Shown here piece by piece: positions 60,162-64,000 of a stretch of DNA of 64,000 nt. The notes under the pieces are model-generated. The model did no database searches and was not told where the DNA came from. It saw only the letters and a list, made by a program, of their open reading frames with translations. A program made the position numbers and the translations under genes. Source of the DNA: Microbacterium sp. SLBN-154 (GTDB lineage Bacteria; Actinomycetota; Actinomycetes; Actinomycetales; Microbacteriaceae); NCBI RefSeq assembly GCF_006715565.1, contig NZ_VFNL01000001.1, positions 1,612,001 through 1,676,000 of the forward strand. The letters are read 5' to 3'. Within the stretch, counting starts at the first letter, position 1; the number at the start of each line of letters is the position of its first letter.

Positions 60162-61801
60162 GGATCGGATGACGGTGTGCTGTCCTCCGGGTACGGCACC
60201 GGCCACCGGGGCTCGGGAACGGGCCAGCCGCGGGCGGCGAGAGCCCGCCGGGCGAGTTCCCGCGCGGAATAGGGAGTGCGCACGCCGCGGATGTCACGGT
60301 AGTCCTGGTGCCCGGGGCCGGCCCACAGGATGGCATCACCCTCCCCGACCAGCGCGACGGCCTCGCGGATGGCCCGCTCCGGTGGGGAGTACTCGTGGAT
60401 CTCGGCGTCGGGCTTCGCCCGGCGCGCTCCCTCGATGAGGATGGCCCGGATCGAGTCGGGGTCCTCGTGACGCGGGTGGTGGTCGGTGACGACCAGGATG
60501 TCGCTGCCCTCGGCGGCGGTGCGTCCCATGTCCAGCCGCTTCGTGGCGTCGCGGTCGCCGTCCGCGCCGACGAGCATCAGCACGCGGCCCGGAGTGACGT
60601 GCCGCACCGCGGCGAGGGTCTTCTCGAAGGCGTCGGGGGAGTGGCCGAAGTCGACGAAGACCGCCGGTCCGCGCTCACCCGAGACGAGTTCGGTGCGTCC
60701 GGGCAGATACGCCCGGATTCCGCCGTCGCGGGTGAACGCCGCGACGAGGTCGTCCCACGCGTAGCCACCCTCGAGGAGCATGACGATGGCGAGACCGGCA
60801 TTGGCGGCCATGTGCTGGCCGATGACCGGGACGACGGTCTCCAGCATCCGTCCGTCTTTCGACGACAGTCGGAACCGCGTGCCCTGCTGGCGCTCCTTGA
60901 CGATCTCGACGACCCAGTCGGCCCGCGCCGCGGCCTCGGGGTCCACGGCGATCGCGGGGGTCCCGACGGTGAGGGTCGGTACCTCCGATCGCGCGACGAC
61001 GTCCACACCGGCGGATGAATCGAGGGAGACCACGGCGCGGCGGGCGCGCTCGGCGGTGAAGAGCGGCAGCTTCGCCTCGAGGTACTCGGCCATGTCGGCG
61101 TAGTCGTCGAGGTGGTCGTGGCTGAGGTTGGTGAACCCGGCGACATCGAAGACGATGCCGTCGACGCGGCGACGACTCAGCGCCTGCGCGCTCACCTCGA
61201 CCGCCACGGCCTGCACGCCTCGTTCGCGCATGAGCGCCAGCAATGCGTGCATCTCGTAGGCCTCGGGGGTGGTCAGGCGGGAAACCACCACCTGCCCGGC
61301 GATGTGCCGCTCCGCCGTCGAGGAGAGCCCCGTGACGACGCCGAGCTGATCGAGCATGCCCTCCAGTAGGTGCGACACACTCGTCTTGCCGTTCGTGCCG
61401 GTGGTGCCGAACAGCAGGGGCAGGTCGTCGTCGCGCCCGGTGCCGTAGACCCACGCCGAGATGGCGCCGAGCAGGGCGCGCGGGTCGTCGACGACGAGGA
61501 CGGGGAGACCGGATGCCGCGGCGAGTGCTTCACCGGCCTCGTCGGTCACGACCGCCACCGCGCCGCGTTCTGCGGCATCGCCGGCGAACTCGGCGCCGTG
61601 ACGATTCACCCCGCGGACGGCGACGAAGACATCGCCCGGTCGCAGATCTGCGGTCGCCAGGGTCACCCCGGTGAGGGTCAGCTCGGCGGGGTCGCCGCTG
61701 ATGCGGCGAGCGAAGCGGTGAGCGAGGTCGCCCACACGGTGCACGGGCGGGTGGTCCGGCCGAAGCACGGGGGGCAGGTGGGGAGCGTCATCCGTCGGCA
61801 T
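60146..61801 (-). CDS. MurE-like Mur ligase with altered specificity motifs
   Basis: The 551-residue product starts at ATG 61801 with GGAGG upstream. All three Mur domains are present: the N-terminal UDP-binding fold, the ATP loop FGTTGTNGKTSVSHLL near 130-145, a DHLDDYADMAEYLEAK segment holding the likely carbamylated Lys, and a C-terminal domain. Two normally fixed features differ: EVSSH reads EVSAQ, and the DNPR amino-acid specificity box reads HHPR (in TDHHPRHEDP). It lies alone, away from other wall genes. It may be the main MurE or a paralogue with another substrate. Confidence 0.8.
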   Translation of the reverse strand: MPTDDAPHLPPVLRPDHPPVHRVGDLAHRFARRISGDPAELTLTGVTLATADLRPGDVFVAVRGVNRHGAEFAGDAAERGAVAVVTDEAGEALAAASGLPVLVVDDPRALLGAISAWVYGTGRDDDLPLLFGTTGTNGKTSVSHLLEGMLDQLGVVTGLSSTAERHIAGQVVVSRLTTPEAYEMHALLALMRERGVQAVAVEVSAQALSRRRVDGIVFDVAGFTNLSHDHLDDYADMAEYLEAKLPLFTAERARRAVVSLDSSAGVDVVARSEVPTLTVGTPAIAVDPEAAARADWVVEIVKERQQGTRFRLSSKDGRMLETVVPVIGQHMAANAGLAIVMLLEGGYAWDDLVAAFTRDGGIRAYLPGRTELVSGERGPAVFVDFGHSPDAFEKTLAAVRHVTPGRVLMLVGADGDRDATKRLDMGRTAAEGSDILVVTDHHPRHEDPDSIRAILIEGARRAKPDAEIHEYSPPERAIREAVALVGEGDAILWAGPGHQDYRDIRGVRTPYSARELARRALAARGWPVPEPRWPVPYPEDSTPSSDPLRPA

Positions 61802-61851
61802 GGCGCCTCCATCCTCTCACCCGGCTTCGGCCGAACCGTGACCCCGCCGGC

Positions 61852-62556
61852 TCAGGCCCGCGCGCGTCGGCGCCAGAACGCGACGACGAGGGCCCCGACA
61901 CCGGTCGCGAGACTCGCGGCAGCGAGACCGCGGGCGACGGGATCGTCCCCGCCGGCGGACTCCGCCGCCGCCGAGGTCGACGGGGCGTCCGAGTCGGAAT
62001 GGCTGTGCGCGTCGCCGTGCCCGCCACTCGCCGTCACCGCCTCGTGTGCGTCGGCAGCCGATATCGCAACGATGGGAGCGGGATGCGCCGGCTCCTCTGC
62101 GCCGGCTTCGGTCACCTCGTTCCAGGCGGTCGAGCCGACGATGCATCGCTGCTCGACGGGGAAGGCGACAGAGGTACCGACCGAGCTTTCCGCGAAGGTC
62201 ACATCGAGGGCGATCGTGGCGCGCAGCCCGCTCTCGACGGGCGCGTCGGCGGTGAACGTCACGCGGGTCGGAACGCCGTCGGCGCCCAGGTCCCGAGCGA
62301 TCACCCACTCGCCGGTCGTTACCGGCGTGACGGTCGTGACCTCATCGGGGATGTCCACGGCCAGGGCCGTGGTGGGAGAGTCGTCGCAGCCGTGGGAGAA
62401 CGAGAACTGCAGCGTTGTTCGGGTGCCGGCCGGGGCGACGTCGGGGGATACTCCGACGTGCGCCGAAGCGGCGAGGGGCACCGCGAGAGCGAGTGCGATG
62501 CCGACGAGGGAGCCGGCTGTCGCCAGGTGGGTGCGGCGGGAAACGGGAGTGGCCAT
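61852..62556 (-). CDS. YcnI-family (DUF1775) copper-type extracytoplasmic protein
   Basis: The 234-residue product starts at ATG 62556 with GAAGGAAG upstream. A signal peptide is cut after ASA, so His33 becomes the mature N-terminus, as in Bacillus YcnI where it binds copper. The DUF1775 beta-sandwich (HVGVSPDVAPAGTRTTLQFS) is followed by a His/Ser/Asp-rich linker and one C-terminal membrane helix (about 205-226). It follows a membrane protein gene on the same strand. A role in copper handling is inferred from family. Confidence 0.85.
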   Translation of the reverse strand: MATPVSRRTHLATAGSLVGIALALAVPLAASAHVGVSPDVAPAGTRTTLQFSFSHGCDDSPTTALAVDIPDEVTTVTPVTTGEWVIARDLGADGVPTRVTFTADAPVESGLRATIALDVTFAESSVGTSVAFPVEQRCIVGSTAWNEVTEAGAEEPAHPAPIVAISAADAHEAVTASGGHGDAHSHSDSDAPSTSAAAESAGGDDPVARGLAAASLATGVGALVVAFWRRRARA

Positions 62557-62667
62557 GCGTTTTTCTTCCTTCACAGATCGGGGTCGACGGCGTACCGCCG
62601 GGATCGGCGGGCACGCTCGGATCACCGGCGCTCGAACCGAGCGCCGGTGTGCAGGGTCGGCGCGGCT

Positions 62668-63255
62668 TCAGACGGCCGCGACGAGTGCCGGGGGACCCCG
62701 GGAGGAACAGCCCGATGCCGGTCGGGGGCGCACCGTCCATGCCGGCCCGTCGATGGCGAAGTGAGGCATCGCGGCGCGAAGCGGAGGCAGCGCCGGACGC
62801 GCCCTGGCGAGGAGGGCGCGCACCCCGCAGCCCAGGGCGTGCAGCATCCGCTCCCCGCGGTGGAGCAGGAGGGCGGTGATGATGGCCGCGAGGGCGTGCG
62901 CGCCGAGCATCGGGGCGTCAGGAACGGCTGCTACGGCGCCTTCGGCGAGAGGGAGCGGCACGTGGTGGAGGTGCCCCGCAGCGGAGACGGACCCCGAAGT
63001 GGCGCCTGGCGCGACGAGTGCGAAGGCGAGGTGATAGATCGCCTGCGCGGCCGCGACGGTGGCGAGTGTCCGCCCGAAGCTCAGTCGGCGGCCGATCAGG
63101 AGCAGGGTGACCGGCGTCGCGAGCACGGTCGCCGCCAGGAGCAGGATGATCGGTGGCGGTCCCTCCGCGGCGAGCGTGTGCGAGGTGCCCGCGATCACCG
63201 TCGCCGTCGTGGCGGCTGCGACGGCTCGGCCGGCGCGAAGGTGACGGGGGCTCAC
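62668..63255 (-). CDS. Membrane protein upstream of the ycnI-type gene
   Basis: The 195-residue product has four predicted membrane segments (about 8-30, 35-55, 63-85 and 115-135), a histidine-rich loop (GHLHHVPLPLAEG) and a basic tail with two cysteines near the end (around residues 143 and 183). It is the first gene of a leftward pair with the YcnI-type gene; histidines in an outer loop would suit metal binding. The family is not identified. Confidence 0.65.
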   Translation of the reverse strand: MSPRHLRAGRAVAAATTATVIAGTSHTLAAEGPPPIILLLAATVLATPVTLLLIGRRLSFGRTLATVAAAQAIYHLAFALVAPGATSGSVSAAGHLHHVPLPLAEGAVAAVPDAPMLGAHALAAIITALLLHRGERMLHALGCGVRALLARARPALPPLRAAMPHFAIDGPAWTVRPRPASGCSSRGPPALVAAV

Positions 63256-63443
63256 GGGCGTCCTTCGGGAAGCAGGATCATGCAGGCGATCTCAGGCTAC
63301 GACGTGCGAGAAGCGACCTCGTGACGGCAGGCCGCCCTCGACTGCGGCAGGGGAACAAAGATTCGGTAGAAGGATGTCGATGTTATCGTCAATGTCGGAA
63401 CCCCCTGCGATGATGTGGGTAGGTCATCGAGACGGGGATTGCA

Positions 63444-64000
63444 GTGGACGCGAACGAGAAGCGGCGGCGGGCGGAGGACAAGCGCGCCGGGCTGTTCGCG
63501 GATGAGCTGATCAAGCTGCAGCGGGCGGAGGCGAAGCTTGCGGCGAAAAAGGCCCGGCTGCTGGCGGACGCGTACGCGTTGACGCTCGAGCAGCGGTCAC
63601 GAATCGGGTCGGTGTCATCGCGGGAACGCGACATGCCGCTGCGGTCGATGGCCCTGGAACTGGGGATGGCGGTCAGGGTGAACGACCGGTCGATGCAGAC
63701 CCAGATGCACGACGCGCACGAGCTGGTCGCGTTGTTCCCGCAGACGATGGAAGCACTCGTGGAGGGGCGGGTGACGCGGGCGCATGCGCAGGTGATCCAA
63801 GACGCGGGGCGGGTGATCGAGGATGCCACAGACCGGGCGGCGTACGAACGCATCGTGCTCGTCGAAGCCGAACGGCAGACCGTACCGCGGACGAAGAAGT
63901 ACGCCATCCAACGTGCGGCGGCAATGGATCCACGGCCGTTGCAGGAGCGACATGACCGGGCTGTGCGGGAACGGCGGGTGTGGGTGACGGACCTGGATGA
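63444..64000 (+). CDS. DUF222 / HNH endonuclease-type protein (3' partial)
   Basis: The open frame from GTG 63444 runs off the right edge with 185 complete codons visible. The product is strongly helical and charged, with VTRAHAQVIQDAGRVI and the AYERIVLVEAE segment typical of the DUF222 domain that precedes an HNH nuclease domain in 13E12-type proteins. Such genes occur in many copies in Microbacteriaceae and Mycobacterium genomes. The HNH part would lie beyond base 64000. Confidence 0.75.
   Translation, partial: MDANEKRRRAEDKRAGLFADELIKLQRAEAKLAAKKARLLADAYALTLEQRSRIGSVSSRERDMPLRSMALELGMAVRVNDRSMQTQMHDAHELVALFPQTMEALVEGRVTRAHAQVIQDAGRVIEDATDRAAYERIVLVEAERQTVPRTKKYAIQRAAAMDPRPLQERHDRAVRERRVWVTDLD

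Overview
The window is GC-rich actinobacterial chromosome, most likely Microbacterium or another member of Microbacteriaceae. Supporting signs are the high GC content, frequent GTG starts, the order argS - lmeA-like - lysA - hom - thrC - thrB - rho - prfA, a Rho with a very long disordered Ala/Asp/Gly-rich arm, a short AtpC, and a DUF222/HNH gene at the right edge. The genus is an inference. No rRNA, transposase or CRISPR array was seen, and no stretch longer than about 300 bases lacks a gene.

Positions 1-14182 belong to an integrated mobile element (prophage-like or satellite-like) whose left end lies outside the window. Its right end abuts the 3' end of a tRNA-Arg(CCG) gene at 14183-14258. 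From right to left it holds a tyrosine integrase, an immunity repressor overlapping it, an operator region with two 20-bp direct repeats, and an excisionase-like gene that opens a leftward run of five small genes. Further left are a lone cargo-like gene, a WhiB-like regulator with an HTH protein, an AbiTii-type abortive-infection gene, a rightward run of three genes, and a leftward run (XRE regulator, replication-type protein, small protein, phage tape measure protein, helical protein). The visible left end is a rightward three-gene cassette starting with the tail of a TIGR04255-family protein. The tape measure gene sits beside replication-type genes with no other recognisable tail or head gene in the window.

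Positions 14300-28400 are core chromosome: an SGNH hydrolase, a transglutaminase-like protein, argS, an LmeA-like membrane protein, the aspartate-family pathway (lysA, hom, thrC, thrB), rho, prfA and an amidase. Positions 28478-31414 carry a small holin-like membrane protein and a cysteine cluster (cysE and two cysK paralogues, leftward). This cluster separates prfA from prmC. Rightward genes then resume: prmC, tsaC, a WecA/MraY-like transferase, a small membrane protein, and the complete F1Fo ATP synthase operon atpBEFHAGDC (34951-41835). Its atpB apparently starts at CTG.

Positions 41953-64000 hold yaaA, two unrelated membrane proteins, an aldo/keto reductase, a heterodimeric ABC exporter with a degenerate ATP site, a PP2C phosphatase beside an EccC/EssC-like FtsK ATPase, an amino-acid permease, alanine dehydrogenase, asparaginase II, an OsmC protein overlapping a PlsC acyltransferase at their 3' ends, an FKBP lipoprotein, dxr, an unusual MurE-like ligase, a YcnI copper-type protein with its membrane partner, and the start of a DUF222/HNH protein. 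Several genes have a TAnnnT -10 box only 6-9 bases before the start codon, which suggests leaderless transcripts.
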